A DNA stretch of 64,000 nucleotides from Planctomycetota bacterium (GCA_030605475.1 JAUWIG010000050.1:1-64000), one strand, 5' to 3'. Shown: positions 43,142-51,760, numbered from the stretch's first letter. Notes: generated from the sequence alone by a model not told the origin. A program made the numbers and translations.

Positions 43142-44266
43142 ATGAAGCTGACAGATATAAGTAGGGACATAAACCAATGGTTTGACGGATCAGGACCATT
43201 GGCAGATATCGTGATATCATCGCGCATTCGGCTTGCAAGGAATTTAGCAGGGTACAAATTCCTGAGCCGATGCGCAACAGAGGAAAAATCTGAGATACTC
43301 AACAAAATAAGAGACATCCTGACGTCGCTGGAACTCGGCGATAAAATCGCTTATATAAGAGTCGACAAGGCACCGGTACTCGACAGACACTTCCTCGTCG
43401 AAAGGCATCTAATCAGCAGACATCACGCTTTCGGAAAGGGGCCAAGAGGGGTCGTTATCGCACAACGCGAAGCTTTCACCGCTATGATTAACGAAGAGGA
43501 CCATCTGAGAATCCAAATCCTAAAAGGCGGCCTGCGCTTAAGACAATGCCATGAGCAGATAAGCCATATCGACGATATGATAGAGCAGAAAGCCGAGTAT
43601 GCCTTCAATTCCCGATATGGATACCTTACAGCCTGTCCGACCAATCTGGGAACAGGTATAAGGGTTTCGGTAATGCTGCATCTGCCTGCGCTGAAGATGA
43701 CCGGACAAATAGAAAAGTTCTTAAATGCCTCAAGAGATATGAGCTTGGCCGTGCGGGGCCTCTTCGGCGAAGGTACCGAGGCGGCAGGCGATTTCTATCA
43801 GCTCTCAAATCAAATGACACTCGGCATATCAGAGACCGATATCGTCTCGCAATTTGAAAACACCATCATACCCGAAATCGTCGAATACGAAAACGCAGCC
43901 AGAAATCAACTGCTCTCGAAGCAGAGCGATGTCCTTGACGACAAAATCTCTCGGGCAATGGCTCTGCTAAAAAACGCCCATTTGATAAGTTCGCAGGAGG
44001 CGTTGTTCCTGCTGAGCCATTTGCGGCTGGGCATCAATATGCACGACCATATGGGAGCCTCAACGCCTGCGATAGAGAGACTCTGCACGCTCAGTGGCAG
44101 CGGCGGCGACACAGGTAAAGAGCAAGGCCTTTCCATTACCACTATAAATCGGCTGTTTATGCTAACTCTACCGGCCCATCTGCAATTAAACTACGGAAAA
44201 CCGCTGGACCCCACCCACAGAGACGCACTTCGAGCCAAAATTATCCGCTCAACACTCAACGGTTAG
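43142..44266 (+). CDS. mcsB: Protein arginine kinase
   Basis: A 374-residue ATP:guanido phosphotransferase-fold kinase that phosphorylates arginine side chains. Motifs: ISSRIRLARNLAGYKF, VIAQREAFTAMINEEDHLRIQ, GYLTACPTNLGTGIRVSVMLHLPAL and NQMTLGISETDIVSQFE. The C-terminal ~110 residues are the McsB-specific extension (LRLGINMHDH). I start at the ATG after GAGATGAG. An upstream in-frame extension would run through the hairpin element and is rejected. mcsB occurs outside Firmicutes in some lineages, and together with mcsA it makes a complete pair. Confidence 0.94.
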   Translation: MKLTDISRDINQWFDGSGPLADIVISSRIRLARNLAGYKFLSRCATEEKSEILNKIRDILTSLELGDKIAYIRVDKAPVLDRHFLVERHLISRHHAFGKGPRGVVIAQREAFTAMINEEDHLRIQILKGGLRLRQCHEQISHIDDMIEQKAEYAFNSRYGYLTACPTNLGTGIRVSVMLHLPALKMTGQIEKFLNASRDMSLAVRGLFGEGTEAAGDFYQLSNQMTLGISETDIVSQFENTIIPEIVEYENAARNQLLSKQSDVLDDKISRAMALLKNAHLISSQEALFLLSHLRLGINMHDHMGASTPAIERLCTLSGSGGDTGKEQGLSITTINRLFMLTLPAHLQLNYGKPLDPTHRDALRAKIIRSTLNG

Positions 44267-44579
44267 TGAATAATGTATAGTAATGTCATTCCTGCGGAAG
44301 TAGGAATCCAAGCCCTTCCGGTCAGCACTATGTCCAATTCTATCGGCAATCTTTAACTGTGATTGGTGTGATATGCCATATATGAAGTTTAATCTATCGT
44401 AGATAAAGCGTTATCCGTAATAAATAAGGCTTAATATGTCGCAGATGAAGCGTGATTTGCCACAGATGAAGCGTTATCTGCCATAAATGAAGCGCCAGTT
44501 GTAGCATATTAAGCGTGATATGTTGCAAACGAAGCGAAGCAATCTATTTACACTCGACTAACGGCCAACAAAACGGTTT
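44267..44579. other. Intergenic region with ATTCCTGC hairpin and 21-bp tandem array
   Basis: No gene is supported. ATTCCTGC-GGAA-GTAGGAAT (44288-44307) is a third copy of the hairpin found at 22465 and 23102. The rest is mostly the tandem array described separately. Confidence 0.6.
44368..44535 (+). repeat. Degenerate 21-bp tandem repeat, eight units
   Basis: Eight contiguous 21-bp units share the form RTKATNTGCCRYADATGAAGC, best in units 4-6 (GTGATTTGCCACAGATGAAG, GTTATCTGCCATAAATGAAG). The period is exactly seven codons (one frame reads MKRDLPQ-MKRYLP), but in-frame stops break it. No spacers are present, so it is not a CRISPR. Confidence 0.85.
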
Positions 44580-44807
44580 TCACTTGTGCATAGCTGAATC
44601 GAAAAAACTCCTCATAGCTAATCGGTAGGCTTCCTTAATAAGCGCCTTGAACCAAGCTCGTATGCGCCAGAGTTTACCACGAGCAGTCTCCGGCTCTGTT
44701 TCTGCTGGCAGTTTGGCAATATCTTGTTTGACTTGACTTAGCGCAAGCTCGATATTAGCATCAGAATAAATCTCTTTATTAGTATTGCCACTTTTGAAAA
44801 TTGCGAA
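44580..44807 (-). pseudogene. Possible gene remnant downstream of the membrane-anchored Mrr gene
   Basis: A 75-codon open frame without any usable start codon reads ...SDANIELALSQVKQD...ARGKLWRIRAWFKALIKEAYRLAMRSFFDSAMHK and stops with TGA. Its composition looks protein-like (amphipathic helices). It overlaps the end of the nuclease gene by 29 bp in another frame. It could be the tail of a decayed gene or separated from the nuclease by a frameshift. I do not recognise the family. Confidence 0.35.
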
Positions 44808-45411
44808 TTATTCTCGGATTGTGCGTAATCATCAACTTGGCAAGTTCTTCCCCATCGATCAATCTCAACCCTTTACGTTGTTTGGCCCAATCTCTAGCAG
44901 CAGGAGAAAAGGTGGAACTTGTAACAAAAATACCATTGTCAAAGTTACCAACGAAAGATCCGTAAAATTCTCGCACCATGTGCTCTGGAATAATATTCTT
45001 ATTATACCTCTTGCACTGAATTGCAGTTTTCTTGTTTTGTTGTGTGGCGACTAGATCTATACCTCGGTCACCAGATCGGGGAGTTATAAACACTTTATAA
45101 CCACGAGCTAAAAATAAAGAGCCTACGGCAAATTCGAAGTTTTCGGGTTTGATTCGCTTTAATCCAGATAAAGTCTTCGTTTCTTGTCTTAATCGCTCCG
45201 ATTCTTCTTCTCTCCGCTTTACTTCCCACTCAGCTTTTTGTTTCTCTTCTTGAGCAAATATCTCATATTCCGATATTTTGTCCGAAGGAGCATAGGTAAT
45301 TGCTTCTTCCGGACTATCAGGGAGCGTTGTGTAATTATTTGGTTCTTCCGCATTTTCCCAAAATGTTTTGTAAAGACCATAACCTATTAAAAATAGATAA
45401 AACCAGTTCAT
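44779..45411 (-). CDS. Membrane-anchored Mrr-type restriction endonuclease-domain protein
   Basis: A 210-residue protein: a single N-terminal TM (residues ~3-17, FYLFLIGYGLYKTF), a charged helical linker (KISEYEIFAQEEKQKAEWEVKRREEESERLRQE), then a Mrr_cat domain (~85-200). The nuclease core is FEFAVGSLFLARGYKVFITPRSGDRGIDLVATQ with catalytic Asp, IQCKRY (QxK), and GIFVTSSTFSPAARDWAKQ. It probably acts on DNA at the inner membrane, for example incoming DNA; that is inference. GGGAGG lies upstream of the ATG. It follows the DUF4145-like gene by about 50 bp on the same strand. Confidence 0.85.
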   Translation of the reverse strand: MNWFYLFLIGYGLYKTFWENAEEPNNYTTLPDSPEEAITYAPSDKISEYEIFAQEEKQKAEWEVKRREEESERLRQETKTLSGLKRIKPENFEFAVGSLFLARGYKVFITPRSGDRGIDLVATQQNKKTAIQCKRYNKNIIPEHMVREFYGSFVGNFDNGIFVTSSTFSPAARDWAKQRKGLRLIDGEELAKLMITHNPRIIRNFQKWQY

Positions 45412-45461
45412 CTTTTTACTTGCCTCCCAAAATATAGAGTTCTATCTCTAAAACACTTCAA

Positions 45462-45938
45462 TTAAATTCCTGGAATCAAAAAAGACTCGAACATACCCCT
45501 AAAATCTGTATCTTGCTCGAGTATCCCATTTATCTGTTGGTATTTTGTTGGAACTCCAAGTCCGTACTTCCTAACGCACCAAGTTAAAATGTTGTGCATT
45601 TTCACAAGACATACGTCTGCATCGTATTCTCTGCTCCAGCCTTCATGATTTGCCAAGTTTCTTTTTCTGTGTATATACTTCATCGCCTGAAAGACATTCT
45701 TTGGACAAACATCCTTTCGCTTCAACGAATCCAAGTAGTCACACAACCTTGCCTCAAATAGAAAATGCATGTTCTCTTTTATGCTCACGTGATGAACAAT
45801 CAGGTCTTCGAATGCAGCCCCTATCTTTAATATACACCCATGAGCATCTTTCAAAAAATACAGATATTCCTCAGCAAGGTGTAGGTCCTCAACAACCGAT
45901 GGTGCAAATCCTCTTCCAAAATCAAAATTCCGGTACAT
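45462..45938 (-). CDS. DUF4145-like helical protein, probable partner of the downstream nuclease
   Basis: A 158-residue all-helical protein. The pattern LKIGAAFEDLIVHHV...LCDYLDSLKRKDVCPKNVFQAMKYIHRKRNLANHEG resembles the DUF4145 / HsdR N-terminal helical domain with its conserved (R/K)NxAxHEG segment. Such domains accompany nucleases in restriction and defence loci. AAGGAG precedes the ATG at a good distance. Encoded just upstream of the membrane Mrr gene, so a two-gene unit is likely. The family assignment is by pattern only. Confidence 0.6.
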   Translation of the reverse strand: MYRNFDFGRGFAPSVVEDLHLAEEYLYFLKDAHGCILKIGAAFEDLIVHHVSIKENMHFLFEARLCDYLDSLKRKDVCPKNVFQAMKYIHRKRNLANHEGWSREYDADVCLVKMHNILTWCVRKYGLGVPTKYQQINGILEQDTDFRGMFESFLIPGI

Positions 45939-46374
45939 GGCTAACTCCTTTAAATTTTTAACAGTTCTTCATAACACCAAAAAAACAACGTCCTTCTATA
46001 ATATAAGGGTAAAATCTTGCTGACTCCTCTGTCCTGCCCTATCTTTAGACCTGTTATACTGCTCCCCTCTACCCTTGGGTCTAAGACCTCATGTAATACT
46101 TAATTTGACCCTCGGGAGCCTTGGTAGATACTAAAATCCCTACCTCTATATACCCCTCTCAACCAGACCAAAAATTTGCATATTTTTTTATTTTTTTTTC
46201 AAAAAAATACCAGCCCAGAGGGTGTTTCATTTGATTTGCAGGCATTTCGCCATCTTGTCTGGCCCTCTCTTTTTTACTCAAACAGTCCTTCTCGTATCGA
46301 ACTCCCTGTTCCATAAGATCCTTGATAGAATTAATCACTTGAAACCTGTTCCAATAGCGTCTGTTTTGTATTTT

Positions 46375-46433
46375 GGGAAAACTAGGGAAAACTAGGGAAA
46401 ACTAGAAGGAAAACTAGAAAACTAGTAAAACTA
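46375..46433 (+). repeat. GGGAAAACTA tandem repeat
   Basis: Three perfect 10-bp units GGGAAAACTA are followed by degenerate units of 8-12 bp ending in AAACTA. A further GGGGAAAACTAGGGACAG copy lies about 15-25 bp downstream. Confidence 0.8.
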
Positions 46434-46623
46434 GGGACAGTCACCTATTTAGGGGAAAACTAGGGACAGCCACCTATTAATGGATGGAGACAGTACGCAA
46501 AAACGTTGATTGTCCCTAATAATATCCAGCATCGCTTGTCCGCCATAACTTCAGCGACGGCGGGAGAATCCAGCATCCAGTATCGAAAATCAAGCATCCG
46601 GAATCCAACTTTAGTTCACTTTA

Positions 46624-46683
46624 CCCCGTTAGAAATATTCATTTTTGTCGGATTCTATTATCACTTCGTAATTTCTAACGGGG
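46624..46683. repeat. Intergenic palindromic element with CCCCGTTAGAAAT arms
   Basis: CCCCGTTAGAAAT (46624-46636) and ATTTCTAACGGGG (46671-46683) are perfect 13-bp inverted repeats. The right arm is identical over 13 bases to 57425-57437 inside rsmB, and a relaxed copy lies at 63481-63510. Confidence 0.9.
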
Positions 46684-46802
46684 TTTAGGCACTTTAGCTC
46701 ACTTTAGCTCACTCCTCACTAACGATTATCCAGCATCTCGGAGCTCTGCGGAGACCCCTTAGGGGGAGAATCCAGAATCACAACGGTTAATAAAAAATAT
46801 AC

Positions 46803-46831
46803 TTGACGCATAACATTTAATATTGTATAAT
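46803..46831 (+). promoter_or_regulatory. Strong sigma-70-type promoter
   Basis: TTGACG and consensus TATAAT are separated by exactly 17 bp in A/T-rich DNA. The only ORF directly downstream is the 40-codon frame at 46903. dnaK lies a further 440 bp on. Confidence 0.75.
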
Positions 46832-46902
46832 ATATATCAAACTAATAGGCTAAAATAGGCTAAAATGGTCAATAATCAATAATAAATCAGGAGGAGTTCC
46901 TC

Positions 46903-47025
46903 ATGGCTACCGGGTTTCTACCAATGCCGTCAGGCATCCTGTGGATAACAATTAACCTTGGAGCGAAGCCTGCCCCCTACCTGTTTGTGGGGGGCGGAAA
47001 CCCCTTAGGGGAATTAACCAATTAA
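46903..47025 (+). CDS. Candidate small protein of 40 residues
   Basis: AGGAGGA lies 7 bp before an ATG, the best Shine-Dalgarno in this region, and a near-consensus promoter is about 70 bp upstream. The frame encodes a short, largely hydrophobic peptide (MATGFLPMPSG, then ILWITINLG, ending GNPLGELTN). The last third overlaps a CCCCTTAGGGG palindrome. It is unrelated to anything I recognise. It could be a leader peptide, a small membrane peptide, or a repeat-borne frame. Confidence 0.45.
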   Translation: MATGFLPMPSGILWITINLGAKPAPYLFVGGGNPLGELTN

Positions 47026-47053
47026 CCAATCAACCAATTTTAACAAATTATGC

Positions 47054-47170
47054 AAAACAAACCCAATTTACCGGATGCTCAAATGAACGTAAATTCAGCT
47101 ATAACAAAGGATTATGAAAATAAATCCAATTGGAAACTTGGTGAAAACAAACCCAATCAAAGCCAATTTC
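47054..47170 (+). repeat. Dispersed ~100-bp repeat, copy 2
   Basis: Matches 27526-27630 over AAAACAAACCCAATTT, GGATGCTCAAATGAAC and ATTATGAAAAT. Here the ATG frame at 47083 encodes a complete 36-residue peptide (MNVNSAITKDYENKSN..., ENKPNQSQF) before TAA. Confidence 0.7.
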
Positions 47171-47356
47171 AAACGGGGACACTTACTCATTAACCGGATG
47201 AATCAGATTTGTTGTGTTTACGGCTTAACTGTATCGTTCGACTCTGCCAAAATGGCACAATAAACCGACAATTAGAACCCGAAAAACTTACAGCGAAAAA
47301 CCTAACTACCTAAAACACAAGAGGTTAAGTGTGTCGAATCGGCTCGGCCCCACAAC

Positions 47357-47372
47357 TGGCACAGAGTTTGCA
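47357..47372 (+). promoter_or_regulatory. Sigma-54-type (-24/-12) promoter upstream of dnaK
   Basis: TGGCAC-AGAGT-TTGCA matches the RpoN consensus TGGCACG-N4-TTGCW at all invariant positions, with GG and GC at the correct 10-bp offset. The predicted start near 47383 leaves an ~80-nt leader to dnaK. No CIRCE element is visible in the same region. No enhancer or activator gene has been identified. Confidence 0.6.
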
Positions 47373-47462
47373 GTTTCTATTGGTTGTTAGTATTTTGTCT
47401 TGCGTAGAACCCAATACGCAATACGATATACGCAATCCGAAAATAACGAAAGGAAGTTAATT

Positions 47463-49403
47463 ATGGCCAAAATCATTGGAATAGATTTAGGAACGACAAA
47501 TTCCGTGGTTGCTGTGATGGAAGGCTCCTCGCCAAAGGTTCTAATCAACTCTTCCGGCTCACGGTTGACCCCTTCGGTGGTCGGCTTCACCGACAAGGGT
47601 GAAAGGCTGGTCGGTCAGATCGCACGCCATCAGCAGGTAACCAACCCCGAAAACACAGTATTCTCAATCAAGCGCTTTATGGGCCGACGACATAATGAGG
47701 TCTCAGAGGAAGAAAAAATAGTCCCTTACAAAATAACCGGCGGCGCAGATGAACTGGTTAAGGTCGATGTCCGCGGCAAGAAATACACCCCGCCCGAAAT
47801 TTCAGCTATGGTCTTGCAGGATTTGAAAAAGACTGCCGAGGACTATTTGGGCGAAAAAGTCGCCGATGCTGTTATTACCGTGCCAGCTTACTTTAACGAC
47901 TCGCAACGCCAGGCAACAAAAGACGCAGGCAAAATAGCAGGGCTAAACGTTCGAAGGATTATAAACGAACCCACTGCAGCAGCGCTTGCCTATGGTGTTG
48001 AGAAGAAAAAGGATGAGAAGGTTGCGGTTTTCGACTTCGGCGGCGGGACCTTTGACATTTCTATCCTCGATATCGGAGGCTTCGAAGAACAGACCGGCGT
48101 CATCGACGTCATCGCAACCAACGGCGACACGCACCTTGGCGGCGATGACCTGGACGAGGTGCTGATAAATCATCTGGCCGACGAATTCAAAAAGACTGAG
48201 GGCATCGACTTGCGTCAGGACCCGATGGCTCATCAACGGCTCAAAGAGGCTGCCGAAAAGGCAAAGTGCGAATTGAGTACCCAGCTTGAGACTACGGTGA
48301 ATCTGCCGTTTATCACCGCTGATGCCTCAGGTCCCAAGCATCTGCAGATTACCATCAGCCGCAGCAAGTTCGAGTCACTTGCCGAGCCAATTCTCGAAAG
48401 ACTCAAAGCCCCCTGTCTCAAAGCGCTGAAAGACGCAAAACTCACCGGTAGTGACATCTCTGAAACTCTGCTCGTCGGCGGTTCTACAAGAATCCCGAAA
48501 GTGCAGGAAATTGTCAAAGACATCTTCAGCAAGGAGCCAAACAAGGGCATCAATCCTGATGAAGTGGTAGCTCAGGGAGCTGCCCTGCAGGGCGCGGTTC
48601 TGGCCGGCGATGCAGGCGTAAAGGACATCTTACTTCTGGACGTGACCCCACTTTCGCTTGGTGTCGAGACATTGGGCGGTGTTATGACAAGACTGATTGA
48701 GCGCAACACTACGATTCCCACCAGCAAAAAAGAGGTCTTCTCGACCGCCGCGGACAACCAGACTACAGTTGACATCCACGTTTTGCAGGGTGAGAGGGAA
48801 TTTGCCAGGGACAATCGCACGCTCGGCAGGTTTCAGCTTACCGAAATTCCTTCGGCTCCGAGAGGTATTCCTCAAATTGAGGTTGCATTTGATATTAATG
48901 CCGATGGCATTTTGGAAGTTTCGGCCAAAGACCTGGGCACAGGCAAGCAGCAGTCGATTGAAATTAAATCCAGTTCAGGCTTAAATGAAGAAGAGATTAA
49001 CAAGATGACCAAAGAGGCCGAGAACCATGCTGAGGAAGACAAGAAAAAAAGACAGGTTGTCGACCTAAAGAACCAGGCTGACCAGTTAATCTACTCAACA
49101 GAAAAGACACTCAAAGAGCACGGCGACAAGGTCTCTGCCGAGACTCGCGGCAATATAGAAAATGCAATCAACAACCTGAAGGAAGCTGTGAAAGGTGAAG
49201 ACGCTGATGCGATAAAAAAAGCCATTGAAAACCTCGGCACTGCCAGCCAGGAATTGGGCAAGGTACTTTATGAAGAGGCAGCTAAAAAGCAGGCGGCATC
49301 AGGCCAGGCTGGTCAGACACCACCTCCGCCGCCCGAAGGCGAAGTTAAAAGAAAAGGCGGAGACGATGTAATCGACGCCGAATTTGAAGCCAAAAACAAA
49401 TAA
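47463..49403 (+). CDS. dnaK: Chaperone protein DnaK (Hsp70)
   Basis: DnaK is the ATP-driven cytosolic folding chaperone. At 646 aa it has the normal layout: [63 protein letters not shown], the [16 protein letters not shown] loop, then the substrate-binding domain ([22 protein letters not shown]) and a Gly/Gln/Pro C-terminal tail ending [12 protein letters not shown]. The ATG is preceded by AAAGGAAG. An in-frame upstream extension consists of the GATATACGCAATCC word repeat and is not used. grpE and dnaJ are not adjacent. Confidence 0.98.
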   Translation: MAKIIGIDLGTTNSVVAVMEGSSPKVLINSSGSRLTPSVVGFTDKGERLVGQIARHQQVTNPENTVFSIKRFMGRRHNEVSEEEKIVPYKITGGADELVKVDVRGKKYTPPEISAMVLQDLKKTAEDYLGEKVADAVITVPAYFNDSQRQATKDAGKIAGLNVRRIINEPTAAALAYGVEKKKDEKVAVFDFGGGTFDISILDIGGFEEQTGVIDVIATNGDTHLGGDDLDEVLINHLADEFKKTEGIDLRQDPMAHQRLKEAAEKAKCELSTQLETTVNLPFITADASGPKHLQITISRSKFESLAEPILERLKAPCLKALKDAKLTGSDISETLLVGGSTRIPKVQEIVKDIFSKEPNKGINPDEVVAQGAALQGAVLAGDAGVKDILLLDVTPLSLGVETLGGVMTRLIERNTTIPTSKKEVFSTAADNQTTVDIHVLQGEREFARDNRTLGRFQLTEIPSAPRGIPQIEVAFDINADGILEVSAKDLGTGKQQSIEIKSSSGLNEEEINKMTKEAENHAEEDKKKRQVVDLKNQADQLIYSTEKTLKEHGDKVSAETRGNIENAINNLKEAVKGEDADAIKKAIENLGTASQELGKVLYEEAAKKQAASGQAGQTPPPPPEGEVKRKGGDDVIDAEFEAKNK

Positions 49404-49511
49404 CCAAAAAACAAACGGTTTTTGACTCCTTAAATCAACTGCTGAACTTCAAAGCAGTAATTGCAAAAAAGCCGGAGTGAGCAAGCTTAAAGATTTTGGG
49501 GTACATCAAAA

Positions 49512-49549
49512 AAATCGAAAGCCCGGAATTAGCTTCTCACCCGGCTTTC
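49512..49549 (-). terminator. Terminator-like hairpin between dnaK and the pseudopilin gene
   Basis: GAAAGCC and GGCTTTC form a 7-bp stem extended by GG/CC after a mismatch. On the minus strand it is followed by GATTTTTTTGATG. It lies 8 bp past the pseudopilin stop and may also serve dnaK. Confidence 0.7.
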
Positions 49550-49556
49550 AGCGTTT

Positions 49557-50300
49557 CTAAATCCGCGGCCAGTCCCGGCCCTTGATGCCCCCAACCGTCA
49601 AGTTCGCATCCGGCAACCCGTCATTAGCTTCGCGAATCCGCCCGGCCTGAAGGTAACGAACCTGTCCGTCAGCGAAGAGGTAATTGCGACAGCCCTGCCA
49701 GCCCCACCATCCGGGGTCTTTACTTTTTATGCGATAATGATTGCTGTTCCATTCCCCGACAAGAATCTTTCCGGACGGCTTGGCCACATTAGAACATCGT
49801 TGCGGCACAGACGGCTGGACTTTGTTCTTGTCGTAGGTATCGCTTGGGCTGTTCATATCGTCGATTTGTTCAGGGCTGTGGTAGAAGGCCATCGAGTAGG
49901 CGTAACTGGTGGCTTCATACTCGTCCTTCTCGGTGCGGTCTTGAGGACAGAACAGAACCGAAGGATTGTCCTTGTTGATATTGGTTTCCAGATAAGGCTC
50001 GACAAACGCTCGCCAGCCACGCCCCATCCACAGCCAATAGGGATTGTTCGGGTCTTCTGAGACGGGGTCCTGGGTGCAGGGATACGTGTCATCATTTCCA
50101 CTTAGGTATAAGTGCATAGCCATATCAATTTGCCTGAGGTTGTGTGCACACTTGAGACGCATCGCCATAGACCTGGCCCTTCCAAGCGACGGCATAAGTA
50201 TGGAAAGCAAAAGCGCAATGGTCGCTATGACAACGAGCAGCTCCACAAGGCTGAAGCCAGGCCCAAGCCCCTTCCTAATTCTTTCACAGATGCAGCCCAT
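49557..50300 (-). CDS. Type II secretion-type pseudopilin with H-X9-DG-like C-terminal motif
   Basis: A 247-residue protein with a prepilin N terminus: GFSLVELLVVIATIALLLSILMPSLGRAR, cleaved after the Gly at residue 15, then KCAHNLRQIDMAMHLYLSGNDDTYP. The C-terminal CRNYLFADGQVRYL corresponds to the family's H/N-x-x-F-x-DG motif. Planctomycetes carry many such proteins, thought to form or decorate pseudopili. The function of this copy is unknown. It has its own terminator and is not inside a secretion operon. Confidence 0.88.
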   Translation of the reverse strand: MGCICERIRKGLGPGFSLVELLVVIATIALLLSILMPSLGRARSMAMRLKCAHNLRQIDMAMHLYLSGNDDTYPCTQDPVSEDPNNPYWLWMGRGWRAFVEPYLETNINKDNPSVLFCPQDRTEKDEYEATSYAYSMAFYHSPEQIDDMNSPSDTYDKNKVQPSVPQRCSNVAKPSGKILVGEWNSNHYRIKSKDPGWWGWQGCRNYLFADGQVRYLQAGRIREANDGLPDANLTVGGIKGRDWPRI

Positions 50301-50326
50301 ACCATTTTCTTACGTTTAAGAACAAT

Positions 50327-51760
50327 TTATTTGCCTATACAGAAGTGCTTGAATATATTTTCCAATATCTGCTCGTCGATGTGCTGCTGCTCGATATTCG
50401 ATAATGTCTGGTAAGCTGCCCGAAGCATCATTGCGGTAACTTCATCGTTGTCGGCCTTCAATTCATTGATGGATTCGCCGATATTCTCAATCGCCTCGGT
50501 AACTGCCTGCTTATGACGGGCGGTAAGTGCAACCCCATTTCCCGAGGTCTCGGAAAACAGTAAAGCCGCTGGTTCTGCTGCTGGGCCAAGCGCCAACTCA
50601 ATCGTTTTTCCGTCGATTGTCTCTCGCAGCAGCTCTACGCCGGCACCGGTCTTTGCACTTGTCGCGATAAACTCAGCGCCGAACAACTCCTTTAGCTCGG
50701 CAATGCGCTTAATCAATAAATCCTCTGAGAGTAAATCCGATTTGCTTGCCACTGGTATCAAAACTCTTGCCTGGGTTCCCGCGGAGCGGGGCCCCTCTAT
50801 AAGTTCGCGTATCGAAATATCTTCCGCCCAGTCCGCTTTTGATATATCGACGCAAAACACAACTACAGAGCTGTTTTGCAGCGCCTCGATAGCTGCCTGC
50901 TGTGCCAATTCATCAAGGATATTATTCGGCTCAGACATTAATCCTGCACAATCAAACAGTACACACTGACAATGGTCAAGCGTCAACAAACCAGCCAAGA
51001 CATCTCTGGTAGTCTTGCGCTGCTCCGAGACAATACTTCTTGCCCTGCCGAGCAGCTTGTTTAGCAAACTGCTCTTTCCGGCATTAGGCACACCTGCGAT
51101 TCCCACTGCCGGCAGGTCAATCACCGACTCGTAGCTGATACTACCGGATAGCAACTGCTCAAGCCGACCTTTTATCTCGGCAAGTCTTTCTATCGCCTCG
51201 CAAGTGGTTATAAACTCTATATCCTCCTGACTAAAATCCAGTCCCGCTTCGATTAAGCTAAGACAATCCATTATTTCTGCGCGCACTTTCGCTGTGGTTT
51301 GGGCTAATCGGCCAGCAAGGAGTTTTTCAGCAGCGGCCAACTGGAACTTGTTACTGCTGACAATGATTTCGTTTACGGCCTCGGCTTGGGCCAAATCGAT
51401 TTTGCCATTAAGATAGCTCCTCGCGGTAAATTCCCCGGGCCCAGCCATTCGAAGGCCCTTAGCCAGCAAGCCACCTACTAAGGCCTCTGTAACTCTTGGG
51501 TTTGTATGAATGTGAATCTCTGCGAGCGTCTCGCCGGTATAAGAATGCGGGGCCAAAAACAGATACAGCTTCGCATCGATTTTCAATCCAGCAGCAACAG
51601 CCACGTTACCTGATATTAAGCAGGGTCTGTCTCTTGGAATTGACGAAATGAAAATCTGCGAGACTTTATCGACTGTGTCGGGCCCGGTCATCCGAACAAT
51701 CGCCCTTTGCCCTGAGGTCGGAGAACTGACCGCCACGATAGTGTCATTAAGCTCATACAT
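50327..51760 (-). CDS. mnmE: tRNA uridine-5-carboxymethylaminomethyl(34) synthesis GTPase MnmE
   Basis: MnmE acts with MnmG to modify wobble uridine. At 477 aa: an N-terminal folate-binding domain (DTIVAVSSP...IVRMTGP), a helical domain, an embedded G domain (GVPNAGKSSLLNKLLG, DCAGL, VASKSD for guanine binding), and the C-terminal FCIGK with the catalytic Cys. In the G domain, just before the SKSD strand, it contains EGPRSAGTQA, encoded by a palindrome. The start ATG has only a weak Shine-Dalgarno. Follows yidC, as in many bacteria. Confidence 0.96.
   Translation of the reverse strand: MYELNDTIVAVSSPTSGQRAIVRMTGPDTVDKVSQIFISSIPRDRPCLISGNVAVAAGLKIDAKLYLFLAPHSYTGETLAEIHIHTNPRVTEALVGGLLAKGLRMAGPGEFTARSYLNGKIDLAQAEAVNEIIVSSNKFQLAAAEKLLAGRLAQTTAKVRAEIMDCLSLIEAGLDFSQEDIEFITTCEAIERLAEIKGRLEQLLSGSISYESVIDLPAVGIAGVPNAGKSSLLNKLLGRARSIVSEQRKTTRDVLAGLLTLDHCQCVLFDCAGLMSEPNNILDELAQQAAIEALQNSSVVVFCVDISKADWAEDISIRELIEGPRSAGTQARVLIPVASKSDLLSEDLLIKRIAELKELFGAEFIATSAKTGAGVELLRETIDGKTIELALGPAAEPAALLFSETSGNGVALTARHKQAVTEAIENIGESINELKADNDEVTAMMLRAAYQTLSNIEQQHIDEQILENIFKHFCIGK
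50773..50795. repeat. In-frame palindrome inside mnmE
   Basis: GGGTTCCCGC-GGA-GCGGGGCCCC is a near-perfect palindrome. On the coding strand it reads E-G-P-R-S-A-G-T-Q, in the same phase and with the same residue pattern as the dnaA copy (E-G-S-R-Q-A-G-S-Q). Confidence 0.8.

Larger units (their letters stand above)
45939..46802. other. Gene-free region with word repeats and palindromes
   Basis: Nothing codes convincingly. Contents are the upstream region of the DUF4145-like gene, a poly-T/poly-A stretch near 46180-46210, the GGGAAAACTA tandem, two copies of GGGACAGYCACCTATT (near 46434 and 46460), CATCCAGTATCGA-type words, and the 60-bp CCCCGTTAGAAAT palindrome. GACCCC/GGGGGAGAATCC sits near 46750. 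Confidence 0.55.

Noticed and set aside
44368-44535. CRISPR-like periodicity
   Set aside because: Units are contiguous 21-mers without spacers and there are no cas genes.
46506-46688. 60-codon frame in the repeat region
   Set aside because: It spans CATCCAGTATC words and the GTTAGAAAT palindrome and has no ribosome-binding site.
47400-47462. N-terminal extension of dnaK
   Set aside because: It consists of the ATACGCAATACG word repeat. A good Shine-Dalgarno precedes the ATG at 47463.
47340-47462. CIRCE element upstream of dnaK
   Set aside because: No TTAGCACTC-N9-GAGTGCTAA inverted repeat is visible.
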